Positions 1 through 7,071 of a stretch of 64,000 nucleotides of DNA are shown piece after piece. Both the position numbers and the translations under genes were made by a program. Below the pieces are notes generated by a model. It was not told the DNA's origin and made no database searches. It was given only the letters and a program-made list of their open reading frames with translations. The stretch spans positions 1 through 64,000 of the forward strand of contig CAKTBC010000003.1 in the NCBI GenBank assembly GCA_934533005.1, given 5' to 3'. The stretch comes from an uncultured Oscillospiraceae bacterium. GTDB lineage: Bacteria; Bacillota; Clostridia; Oscillospirales; Oscillospiraceae. How positions within the stretch are numbered: position 1 is the first letter of the stretch; the number at the start of each line of letters is the position of its first letter.

Positions 1-300
1 AGCCCGACGATCACGCAGCTGGCCGAAACGCTCGGCATTTCCCAGCCGAACGCCACCTATAAGGTCAACAACCTTGTAGCAAAAGGCTACGTGTGCAAAA
101 CGACGTCGGAGGACGACAAGCGCGAGTGCCGTATCACGGTCGGCGAGCGGTTTTACAAGTATTACGGCAACTCCACGCGCTTCATCGACGACGCCGTGGA
201 CGCGCTGCGCGCGGACTATTCCGAGGACGAATTGAAAACCTTTGAAAAGGTCCTGCACACCCTGAACCGGCACATCGAAACGAGGGAGGAAAATCAATGA
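1..300 (+). CDS. MarR-family transcriptional regulator, C-terminal part (5' end outside window)
   Basis: The reading frame is open from base 1, so the start lies upstream of the window. The visible 99 residues begin inside a winged-helix domain. A recognition-helix-like stretch (ITQLAETLGISQPNATYKVNNL) leads into the wing (KGYVCKTTSEDDKRECRITV), followed by the C-terminal dimerisation helix. This is the usual MarR arrangement. The stop overlaps the start of the next gene as ATGA, so the regulator and the transporter are cotranscribed and probably translationally coupled. It likely controls its own operon. The ligand cannot be told from the sequence. Confidence 0.85.
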   Translation, partial: SPTITQLAETLGISQPNATYKVNNLVAKGYVCKTTSEDDKRECRITVGERFYKYYGNSTRFIDDAVDALRADYSEDELKTFEKVLHTLNRHIETREENQ

Positions 301-1721
301 CAACCGGAATGAATCTCTGGGATGCCGACGTATGGAGCTTTGTGCTGACGCTCTCGCTGCTGTTCGCGGCGATGATCGCGGCGAACGTGCTCCGCCGGGT
401 CTGCCCGTTTATCCGCAAGGCGCTGATCCCGAGCTCCGTGCTCGGCGGATTTCTGCTGCTGCTCGCCAACGCCATCGCCCGCTGGGGCTTCCACCACCCG
501 CTCTTTTCGACCGGCACGCTCGAAATTCTCACATACCACGGTCTCGGTCTCGGCTTTGCCGCGCTTGCACTGCGAAACACCGAAAAGAAAACGGACGGCC
601 GCTCCCGCACCGGCGCCTTCGATACCGGCGTTACGGTCGTGAACGGATATCTTTTGCAGGCGGTGCTTGGCCTGATCGTGACGATCGGGCTCTATTACGC
701 CATCCGCAGCTTTTATGCCTCCGGGCTGCTCCTCCCGATGGGCTACGGCCAGGGGCCGGGGCAGGCGTACAACTGGGGTCACAACTACGAAATGCAGTGG
801 GGCTTTGAAAACGGCACGAGCTTCGGCCTTGCCGTGGCCGCGATGGGCTTTGTTTCGGCGAGCGTCGGCGGCGTCATTTATCTGAACTGGCTGCGCCGCA
901 AGGGCATTTTTCAGGGCCGCCTCGGCGAGGACACCAAGGATAACGTCACGCTCTCGACCTTCACCGGCGACAATGAGGTGCCGATCTCGGAGTCGATGGA
1001 CAAATTCACGATCCAGCTCGCGCTCGTGTTCCTCGCCTATGCGCTCGCGTATCTCTTTATGAAGGGCATCAACTCGCTGCTCGATCCCACCGGGGCAGGC
1101 GCGAAAGGGCTCGCCGGAACGGTGCAGGGCATGATCTGGGGCTTCCAGTTCCTCTTCAGCAGCGTTTTCGGCATGCTCATCAAGGCGGTGATGAGGGCGC
1201 TTCGCAAAAAGGGTATCATGCACCGCGAGTACACCAACAGCTTTCTGCAGAACCGCATCGCAGGCTTCATGTTCGATTTAATGGTCGTGGCGTCCATCGC
1301 GGCGATCGACCTTTCGGCGTTCCGCGACCACCGGTTTGTCTTGCCGCTGACGGTCATCAGCATCGTGGGCGCGTTCGGCACATACTTCTACCTCCGGTTC
1401 GTCTGCAAGCGCGTGTTCCCGTGGTATGAGCACGAGGCGTTTCTCTCGCTTTACGGCATGCAGACCGGCACGGCGTCCACCGGCGTCATCCTTCTGCGGG
1501 AAATCGACCCGCAGTTTGAAACGCAGGCGAGCGACAATCTTGTCTACCACATGCCGTGGGCGATTCTCTTTGGCGCGCCGATGTTTCTGCTTGTCGGCGT
1601 CGCGCCGCAGAGCGTCGGAAAGTCGTGGATGGTGCTCGGTGTGTGCGCCGCGCTGTTCGTTGTATTCAACGTGATCCTCTTCCGCCGGTCGATCTTTCGG
1701 CACAAGGCCGCTAAGAAGTAA
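297..1721 (+). CDS. GltS-like sodium:carboxylate (glutamate) symporter
   Basis: A 474-residue polytopic membrane protein resembling the sodium/glutamate symporter (ESS/GltS) family, somewhat longer than the usual 400 residues. It has two pseudo-repeats of hydrophobic helices. Each carries a Gly/Thr-rich re-entrant-like segment: GYGQGPGQAYNWGHNYE near residue 150 and GMQTGTASTGVILLREIDP near residue 385. A long polar loop lies between them near residues 205-230. The start is set by a strong GGGAGG site and the ATGA overlap with the MarR gene. The exact substrate (glutamate or another dicarboxylate or amino acid) is inferred from the family only. Confidence 0.75.
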   Translation: MTTGMNLWDADVWSFVLTLSLLFAAMIAANVLRRVCPFIRKALIPSSVLGGFLLLLANAIARWGFHHPLFSTGTLEILTYHGLGLGFAALALRNTEKKTDGRSRTGAFDTGVTVVNGYLLQAVLGLIVTIGLYYAIRSFYASGLLLPMGYGQGPGQAYNWGHNYEMQWGFENGTSFGLAVAAMGFVSASVGGVIYLNWLRRKGIFQGRLGEDTKDNVTLSTFTGDNEVPISESMDKFTIQLALVFLAYALAYLFMKGINSLLDPTGAGAKGLAGTVQGMIWGFQFLFSSVFGMLIKAVMRALRKKGIMHREYTNSFLQNRIAGFMFDLMVVASIAAIDLSAFRDHRFVLPLTVISIVGAFGTYFYLRFVCKRVFPWYEHEAFLSLYGMQTGTASTGVILLREIDPQFETQASDNLVYHMPWAILFGAPMFLLVGVAPQSVGKSWMVLGVCAALFVVFNVILFRRSIFRHKAAKK

Positions 1722-1744
1722 CGAGTTCTCATAGGTATGATACT

Positions 1745-1782
1745 GGGGCAGCCATTCGGATGAATGGCTGCCCCATGCTGTT
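1745..1782. terminator. Terminator between the symporter gene and the convergent small gene
   Basis: A perfect 13-bp stem (GGGGCAGCCATTC with its complement, 1745-1757 and 1762-1774) has a 4-base loop and is followed by a T-rich run on the + strand. It separates two convergent transcription units and could serve both. Confidence 0.8.
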
Positions 1783-1989
1783 TTATAATTGATAGGGCCC
1801 GTGGCCCTCCTGCCAGCCGACAAAGTCGTTGACGATCTCGCGCATGGCGGCAAAGTCCGCTGCCTGCGCCGCTCTCTGGCGGAGCTTTTCGCGCTCCGGC
1901 TCGGTGAGCGCGCTGAACTTTTCGAGCGCGATGCCGTTTTCTGCGAGAGCACGATCAAAGTCCGTTTTTATGGATCGGTTTTCATACAT
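1783..1989 (-). CDS. Small charged hypothetical protein (68 aa)
   Basis: I do not recognise a family. The product is hydrophilic and predicted helical (for example LTEPEREKLRQRAAQAADFAAM), with no signal peptide or membrane segment. It ends in a short aromatic/Gly tail (GWQEGHGPYQL). An upstream GAGGAGGGG sequence at good spacing and the terminator just past its stop support a real gene. A second short gene lies 44 bases upstream in the same direction, so the two may be cotranscribed. Confidence 0.55.
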   Translation of the reverse strand: MYENRSIKTDFDRALAENGIALEKFSALTEPEREKLRQRAAQAADFAAMREIVNDFVGWQEGHGPYQL

Positions 1990-2033
1990 CCTGCATCCCC
2001 TCCTCGCGGAGAGTATGCCACGGGAGAAGCTTT

Positions 2034-2144
2034 TTATGCGTTCTCACCGCTCATGTAATCGTAATAATCCGACTCACTTGCAAAGAGCATGTATTTCCCG
2101 CTCACCAGTCCGTAATATCCGCCGTGGGTGTAATAGCCGCGCAT
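2034..2144 (-). CDS. Gly/Tyr-rich micro-protein (36 aa)
   Basis: The ATG at 2144 is preceded by a near-perfect AAGGAGG at ideal spacing, which argues for real translation although the product is only 36 residues. The sequence begins MRGYYTHGGYYGLVSGKYML and contains nine tyrosines and five glycines, ending in a Tyr/Asp/Ser-rich tail. The frame stays open upstream but without initiation signals, so the short form is preferred. There is no signal peptide. No family is recognised. It lies just upstream of the 68-aa gene and may be in the same transcript. Confidence 0.5.
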   Translation of the reverse strand: MRGYYTHGGYYGLVSGKYMLFASESDYYDYMSGENA

Positions 2145-2220
2145 CGTGCCGTCCTCCTTACCTTGTTTGCAAGATAAGGATACAACGCAGGATGTACCAT
2201 AAAACGGACTTCCATTGCTT

Positions 2221-2356
2221 AAAGCCTCCTCTGTGTAAGGGGAGGTGGCAAAACCGGAGGTTTTGACGGAGGGGTTGTCAGGTTTTCTGCAAGGCGAAAG
2301 TGACAATCCCTCAGTCGGCTCCGCCGACAGCTCCCTTTACACAAGGGAGCCTTTTT
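2221..2356. repeat. Palindromic intergenic repeat, MITE-like, about 136 bp
   Basis: The left arm (AAAGCCTCCTCTGTGTAAGG...) and the inverse of the right arm (AAAGGCTCCCTTGTGTAAAG...) match over about 55 bases, so the whole element can fold on itself. Each arm also contains its own hairpin with a GGA loop: CAAAACC/GGTTTTG on the left and GTCGGC/GCCGAC on the right. It codes for nothing convincing. Its right end directly abuts the stop of the membrane-protein gene, so it may act as that operon's terminator. I recall similar elements as dispersed repeats in gut Clostridia. Confidence 0.7.
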
Positions 2357-3129
2357 CAGAAGCGAAATTCCGCGGTCTCGTCCGCCATGCGCAGAACACG
2401 CCGCCGGGCTTCCTCCATGGTTTCCGGCTTCGGCTCCTCTGCCGCTTCAATCTCGGCTTCCGCAGCTTCGCGCTCACGGTGCTTTTCGCCGCGTACCGCG
2501 GCGGTCACGGTGCCGCCGAGAATGGCAGCGCCCCCCGCAAGCTTCACAAACGCCGCGGCGGTCGAGTATCCCGCCCACACGAGCGGCAGCACCTCGTCGA
2601 GCGCAATGAGCGCCGCCGCACCGCCGAGCAGCCACCAGAGGTTTTTCTTTTTCACGATGTCCCGCAGCTTTTTCTCCGGGAAGAACGCCTTCACAAAAGC
2701 GGCGAGACCGGCGGCCAAGGCGAGCACCGTGAGCCCCCAGCCGAACACTGCGGCAGCCGCCGTAGGCAGCGTCGCGGCAAGAAGGGCGCTCGCACCCGAG
2801 GCCGTGAGCCATGCCGCACCACCGATCCCGGCAGCGACGAGCACCCGCGCGCCGAATGGGAGACGAGCAAACCACGCCGCCGCGCGCTGCGCCTTTTTCT
2901 TTTCCTCTTCGCTCTCGGCAGCGGCTTCGGCCTGCGTTTCGGGCGCGACGCCTCCCGCGCCGCGAAGCGGCACGGTCTCGACGATGGGCGTCGGGAAATC
3001 CTCCGCGCCGTCATCAAAAACGCCGTCGTCCGGCAGAATGCCGCCGACCATCACGCTTGCGCTCGCCACGGTGGCGACCGCAGCGGCCGTCGCCTGGCGC
3101 TTGAGCTTTTCGCGTTTGTATCGATCCAT
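2356..3129 (-). CDS. Ala-rich membrane protein of unknown function
   Basis: A 257-residue protein with a basic N-terminus (MDRYKREKLKRQ), then a hydrophobic segment, an acidic Glu/Lys linker near residues 65-80, three to four Ala/Gly-rich transmembrane helices at about 95-215, and a charged C-terminal tail. No family is recognised. It starts six bases after the fumC stop with a GAGAGA-type site inside fumC, so it is the last gene of the housekeeping run. The palindromic repeat begins where it ends. Confidence 0.6.
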   Translation of the reverse strand: MDRYKREKLKRQATAAAVATVASASVMVGGILPDDGVFDDGAEDFPTPIVETVPLRGAGGVAPETQAEAAAESEEEKKKAQRAAAWFARLPFGARVLVAAGIGGAAWLTASGASALLAATLPTAAAAVFGWGLTVLALAAGLAAFVKAFFPEKKLRDIVKKKNLWWLLGGAAALIALDEVLPLVWAGYSTAAAFVKLAGGAAILGGTVTAAVRGEKHREREAAEAEIEAAEEPKPETMEEARRRVLRMADETAEFRF

Positions 3130-3135
3130 ATTCTC

Positions 3136-4521
3136 TCAGACCATTTTCTCGGGGCGGTACGCGGCGTCAAACGCCTCGGCCGTCATATAGCCGAGCCGGA
3201 GGCAGCTCTCGCGCAGCGTGAGATTTTCACGGTGCGCAAGCTTTGCTACCTCAGCGGCACGCTCGTAGCCGATGTGCGGCGTGAGCGCCGTGACGAGCAT
3301 GAGTGAGCGCTCCATATTCTCCGCCATCTTCTCGCGGTTCGCGCGGAGGCCGGAAACGCAGCGCTCATCAAAGGACGCGATGGACGCACTGAGGAGCCGG
3401 GCGGACTGCAAGAAGTTATAAATGCACACCGGCAGAAAGACGTTCAGCTCAAAGTTTCCCTGCGACGCAGCGAGCCCCACGGCGGTATCGTTGCCCAGCA
3501 CCTGCACCGCCGTCATCGTGACCTGCTCGCATTGCGTGGGGTTGACTTTTCCCGGCATGATGGACGAGCCGGGTTCGTTTTCTGGGATGAGGATTTCGCC
3601 CAGCCCGCAGCGCGGCCCGGAGGCGAGCCAGCGGACATCGTTGGCGATCTTCATCACATCGCACGCGAGCGCCTTGAGCGCGCCGTGGGCGAACACAAGC
3701 TCAGAGCGCGACGTGAGCGCGTGGAACTTATTCTCCGCCGTCACAAATTTGCGGCCGCTCAGCGCGCTGATGCGCTCGGCGGACAGCGCAGCAAAGCCCG
3801 CCGGGGCGTTCAGCCCCGTGCCGACGGCAGTGCCGCCAAGGGCGAGCGCGCGCAGCGGCTCCACGGCGGCGCGAAGCAGCTCGATGTCCGTTTCAACGCT
3901 CGCGCGCCAGCCGGAGATCTCCTGCGAGAAGCGAAGCGGCACGGCGTCCTGCAAATGCGTGCGCCCGACCTTCAGCACATCCTCGTTCTCCGATTCCAGC
4001 CGCCGGAGCGTCTGCACGAAGCGCTCGCACACCGGGAGGAGGTGTTCCTCCAGCGCGATGACGGCGGCAATGTGCATCGCCGTCGGGAATGTGTCGTTCG
4101 AGGACTGCGACATATTCACATCGTCGTTCGGGTGGAGGAGCTTCTTTCCGGCGATGGCGTTGCCGCGGTTTGCCACGACCTCGTTGACGTTCATGTTCGA
4201 CTGCGTGCCGCTCCCGGTCTGGAATACGACGAGCGGGAAATTGCCGTTGAGCTGCCCGGCCAAAATCTCGTCGCACGCGCGCGATATGGCAGCGCACTTT
4301 TCCTCGGTCATCCGGTGCGGCACGAGCGCACGGTTGGCCTCCGCCGCCGCCTTTTTCAAAATGGCAAAGGCGCGGAGGAGCTCCTCCGGCATCGTTTCAT
4401 GACCCGCTCCGGCGGGAAAGTTCCGGCGGCTGCGCTCGGTCTGCGCGCCCCAGTATTTATCCGCAGGGACGGCGATCTCGCCCATGGAATCGTGTTCGAT
4501 GCGCATGTTCTCTTCCGGCAT
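3136..4521 (-). CDS. fumC: Class II fumarate hydratase
   Basis: It catalyses reversible hydration of fumarate to L-malate in the cytosol. The 461-residue length fits FumC. The product has the N-terminal GEIAVPADKYWGAQTERS segment, the central GRTHLQDAVPLRFSQE region with the conserved histidine, and the superfamily signature GSSIMPGKVNPTQ carrying the catalytic serine loop. The frame extends 19 codons further upstream, but the start MPEENMRIEHD fits the family and is preferred. Here the gene stands between degV and an unknown membrane protein rather than with other citrate-cycle genes. The related aspartase and argininosuccinate lyase families are less likely, because the N-terminal block is typical of FumC. 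Confidence 0.93.
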   Translation of the reverse strand: MPEENMRIEHDSMGEIAVPADKYWGAQTERSRRNFPAGAGHETMPEELLRAFAILKKAAAEANRALVPHRMTEEKCAAISRACDEILAGQLNGNFPLVVFQTGSGTQSNMNVNEVVANRGNAIAGKKLLHPNDDVNMSQSSNDTFPTAMHIAAVIALEEHLLPVCERFVQTLRRLESENEDVLKVGRTHLQDAVPLRFSQEISGWRASVETDIELLRAAVEPLRALALGGTAVGTGLNAPAGFAALSAERISALSGRKFVTAENKFHALTSRSELVFAHGALKALACDVMKIANDVRWLASGPRCGLGEILIPENEPGSSIMPGKVNPTQCEQVTMTAVQVLGNDTAVGLAASQGNFELNVFLPVCIYNFLQSARLLSASIASFDERCVSGLRANREKMAENMERSLMLVTALTPHIGYERAAEVAKLAHRENLTLRESCLRLGYMTAEAFDAAYRPEKMV

Positions 4522-4547
4522 AGTACGTCTCTCTTTCGCAGAAATAT

Positions 4548-4580
4548 GGATGGGCGGGGTGATATCCGCCCCGCCCATCC
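4548..4580. terminator. Strong hairpin between degV and fumC
   Basis: A 12-bp perfect stem (GGATGGGCGGGG and its complement) has a 9-base loop. It lies between the degV stop and the fumC start. No clean T-run follows on the minus strand, so it is either a weak terminator that lowers fumC expression or an RNA-stability element. Confidence 0.45.
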
Positions 4581-4590
4581 TGCTTTTCTT

Positions 4591-5475
4591 TTATTTGGGC
4601 TGGCGGCCGTTGCAAAGGTAGAACACCGTCAGCAGTCCGGGGCCGCAGTGCGCGCCGATGACGACGCCGAGCGTCGTGATCGTGATTTCGCCGACCTGGG
4701 GATACGCCTTGCGGATCTCGTCGCGCACCCATTCGGCGTCGGCGACGCAGTCCGCCTGCAGGATGTGTATCTCCGTGCCGGTCGGGTCGCACTCGCTGAA
4801 ATCGTGCAGGATCCCGTCGCGGATGGCGCGCAGCGCCGCCTTGCGGCCGCGCACCTTCTGAGCGACATCAAGCGTACCGGCGTTGGGGACATACAGCACG
4901 GGCTTAATGTCGAGGATTGAGCCGACGAGCGCGGCGCTGTTCGAAACGCGGCCGCCCTCCTTGAGATAGTTGAGATCGTCCACGGTGAAGCGGTGGGCGA
5001 TGCGTAGCTTGTTCTCCTCGCCCCAGGCGACGACCTCGTCGAAGCTTGCCCCGGCTTCCTTGCGGCGCACCATGTTCATCACCAGCAGGCCCAGACCGCC
5101 GGAGATGCAGAGCGTGTCCATCACATAGAGCTTCCGCTCGGGGAACTCGGCGCGCAGCTTGTCCGCAGCCTTGTTCGCGTTGACGAAAGACACCGACATC
5201 TTCTGCGACATATCAAGGAAGATCACGTCCTTCCCCTCGTCGAGGAACGTTTTGAGAAAATCGTAGTACACGAACTCGTTGATCATCGAGGTGTGCAGCT
5301 TGTCGCCCCGGCGCATGCCGGCGTAGACCGCGGCGCGGGTCTCCTCGCGGCAGTCATCCTCGCGCGGCTCGTCGTTCACGGTGTAGGAATACGCGATGAA
5401 CGGGATGTTGTGCTCCTCCAGCCACGTGCGCGGCAGGTCGGAGGTGGAAGAAGTCGCAATGATGTAGTCAGACAT
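4591..5475 (-). CDS. DegV family fatty-acid-binding protein
   Basis: A 294-residue DegV/FakB-type protein. These bind a fatty acid in a groove between two domains and present it to the FakA kinase. The N-terminal ATSSTSDLPRTWLEE block, the THRF-like HRFTVDDLNYLKEGGRVS block and the GAHCGPGLLTVFY C-terminal block are characteristic. The start at 5475 is chosen for its GAGAGGGGATATACC leader and because the family begins with this β-strand. No fakA lies nearby. It sits 29 bases downstream of the DUF1002-like gene. Confidence 0.9.
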   Translation of the reverse strand: MSDYIIATSSTSDLPRTWLEEHNIPFIAYSYTVNDEPREDDCREETRAAVYAGMRRGDKLHTSMINEFVYYDFLKTFLDEGKDVIFLDMSQKMSVSFVNANKAADKLRAEFPERKLYVMDTLCISGGLGLLVMNMVRRKEAGASFDEVVAWGEENKLRIAHRFTVDDLNYLKEGGRVSNSAALVGSILDIKPVLYVPNAGTLDVAQKVRGRKAALRAIRDGILHDFSECDPTGTEIHILQADCVADAEWVRDEIRKAYPQVGEITITTLGVVIGAHCGPGLLTVFYLCNGRQPK

Positions 5476-5504
5476 GGTATATCCCCTCTCTGTAGTGATT
5501 TCAT

Positions 5505-6353
5505 TCAATCTCCGAAGAGCGCGGAGAGCATTTTGCCGACGCGCTGAAGGAAACCGCGGACGCTGTCCCACACCGTTCCGGCGGTGGACAGGGCGTTTTC
5601 GCCGGTCTCGCGGATCTTTTCCACCGTTTCGGGCAGATCCTGCATGCGCTCGGCAAGTCCCGAGCCGCCGAGGCTCTGGATCTTACGGAAGAGATCGGCG
5701 AGCTGCTGCGTCTGCGCGTCGTTGAGCGTTATGCCGCGCTCGGCGGCAAGGGAGCGGATGCGCTCGCGCAGCTCGTCATCGGAGAGCGCGGAGAGCTCAT
5801 CAAAAAAGTCGCTCATGCTGCGGAGAAGCTCTTCCAGCTGCGAGGTGTCCAGCTCCTTGGAGAGCTCGTCCGATTCACGCAGCGCCGCAGCGGCAGTCTC
5901 TTTTGCCTCTGCGTCAAGCGGAACGCAGGTGAGCGTTTCGTACGCCTTACACACAGCGGGCAGCACGGCGAGCGCGCTCGTCTCCTCTGGCGCGGCAACA
6001 ATGATCTCCGCGTCCGTTATCCCGGCGGCGGTGAGCGCCGCAGCAATGGCGGTCTCCGCGCCGGTGATGTTGGAAAGCGAGAGCGAAAGCCCCTCGCCGC
6101 CGGAACGGATGCGCATAAATACGCCGACGGACGCCGCCTTTTCCGGCGCATCGGCAAAGCACGCTTCTGCCTCCGCGCGGGGGAGCGTCAGCTCCATTGC
6201 CGTGCCGCGCTCAACACCGAGCGCAGTGAAAATGCCGTCGGTTTCGCCGAGCGTGAGCTCTTCGCCGAGCACGACGCAGCTGTCCCCCGGCACGGCGAGC
6301 GCCGCCGAGGAAAGCAGCAGCAAAACAAGAATACAGGAAATGAGCTTTTTCAA
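5505..6353 (-). CDS. DUF1002-like secreted protein
   Basis: A signal peptide (MKKLISCILVLLLLSSAALA, cleavage after AVA/AVP-like residues) is followed by a Gly/Ala-rich domain beginning VVLGEELTLGETDGIF. A long helical C-terminal part with repeated Leu/Asp/Glu ends in an amphipathic tail. The layout resembles the DUF1002 (YpuA-like) family of secreted Bacillota proteins of unknown function. A TTG start at 6353 is selected because GGGAGGT lies ten bases upstream and the signal peptide begins there; the longer ATG form would precede the signal sequence. A terminator-like hairpin lies immediately upstream of this ribosome site. Confidence 0.65.
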   Translation of the reverse strand: MKKLISCILVLLLLSSAALAVPGDSCVVLGEELTLGETDGIFTALGVERGTAMELTLPRAEAEACFADAPEKAASVGVFMRIRSGGEGLSLSLSNITGAETAIAAALTAAGITDAEIIVAAPEETSALAVLPAVCKAYETLTCVPLDAEAKETAAAALRESDELSKELDTSQLEELLRSMSDFFDELSALSDDELRERIRSLAAERGITLNDAQTQQLADLFRKIQSLGGSGLAERMQDLPETVEKIRETGENALSTAGTVWDSVRGFLQRVGKMLSALFGD

Positions 6354-6376
6354 AAAACGGTTGACCTCCCGAAAAT

Positions 6377-6415
6377 AAACAGCCCACGAGAACGCCATGC
6401 GTCTGCGGGCTGTTT
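6377..6415 (-). terminator. Terminator after the cyclophilin lipoprotein gene
   Basis: The stem AAACAGCCC/GGGCTGTTT is followed on the minus strand by TATTTT and then directly by the GGGAGGT ribosome site of the next gene. The next gene is therefore either expressed by read-through or from an unseen promoter. Confidence 0.6.
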
Positions 6416-6423
6416 TATGCGTC

Positions 6424-7002
6424 TCAGCCGAACACCTTGACGCTTGTGATGACCGGCTGGTTCACTTCGGCGATGAAGCCGTCCGCGCCGGTGACCTGCA
6501 CGCTCGCGGCGATCTGGTCGACGATGTCCATGCCGCTCACAACGTGGCCGAACACGGCGAAATCGCCGTCGAGATACGTCGCATCGTTCTGCAGGATGAA
6601 GAACTGGCAGGTGCCGCTGTTCTTATCCGTGCCGCGCGCCATGCCAATGGCGCTGCGCGTCATGGAAAGCGGGTTGTTGAAGCCGTTGGAGGTAAATTCG
6701 CCCTCCACGGTCGAGCCGGACGTGCCGGTGCCGTTCTTGTTCGGGCAGCCGCCGTAAATGGCGAAGCCGTTGATGACGCGGTAGATGGTCAGGTTGTTGT
6801 AAAAGCCCTTCTTGGCGAGATTGAGGAACTGGGACGCCGTCTTGGGGGCGCTGTCCGCGTCCACCTCGAGCCGGATGGTGCCGTAGTTGTTCACGGTGAT
6901 CTCCACCTCGTGCTTGCCGGTCCAGGTCTTGTTTCCGCCGCAGCCGGCGAGAACGCTCGCCGCCATGAGCAGCGCCAACAGAAATGCGATCTTTCTTTTC
7001 AT
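6424..7002 (-). CDS. Cyclophilin-type peptidyl-prolyl isomerase, lipoprotein
   Basis: A 192-residue lipoprotein. The start MKRKIAFLLALL leads into a lipobox (VLAGC), so the mature protein is anchored to the outer face of the membrane through cysteine 20. The rest is a cyclophilin domain. It keeps YRVI (catalytic Arg), the SMTRSAIGMARG loop, the CQFFI strand and the DGDFAVFGHVVSGMDIVD block. The usual FMIQGGD motif reads FAIYGGCPN here, so the normally conserved Gln and Asp are replaced. It probably assists folding of exported proteins. A second, cytosolic cyclophilin lies at 13234-13749. Confidence 0.88.
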   Translation of the reverse strand: MKRKIAFLLALLMAASVLAGCGGNKTWTGKHEVEITVNNYGTIRLEVDADSAPKTASQFLNLAKKGFYNNLTIYRVINGFAIYGGCPNKNGTGTSGSTVEGEFTSNGFNNPLSMTRSAIGMARGTDKNSGTCQFFILQNDATYLDGDFAVFGHVVSGMDIVDQIAASVQVTGADGFIAEVNQPVITSVKVFG

Positions 7003-7071
7003 GGGATAAACCTCCGTTTCCAAAGAAATTTCGGTGGGGTTCGTTTGCTGGTCTATGATGTGGTGTTGCCC

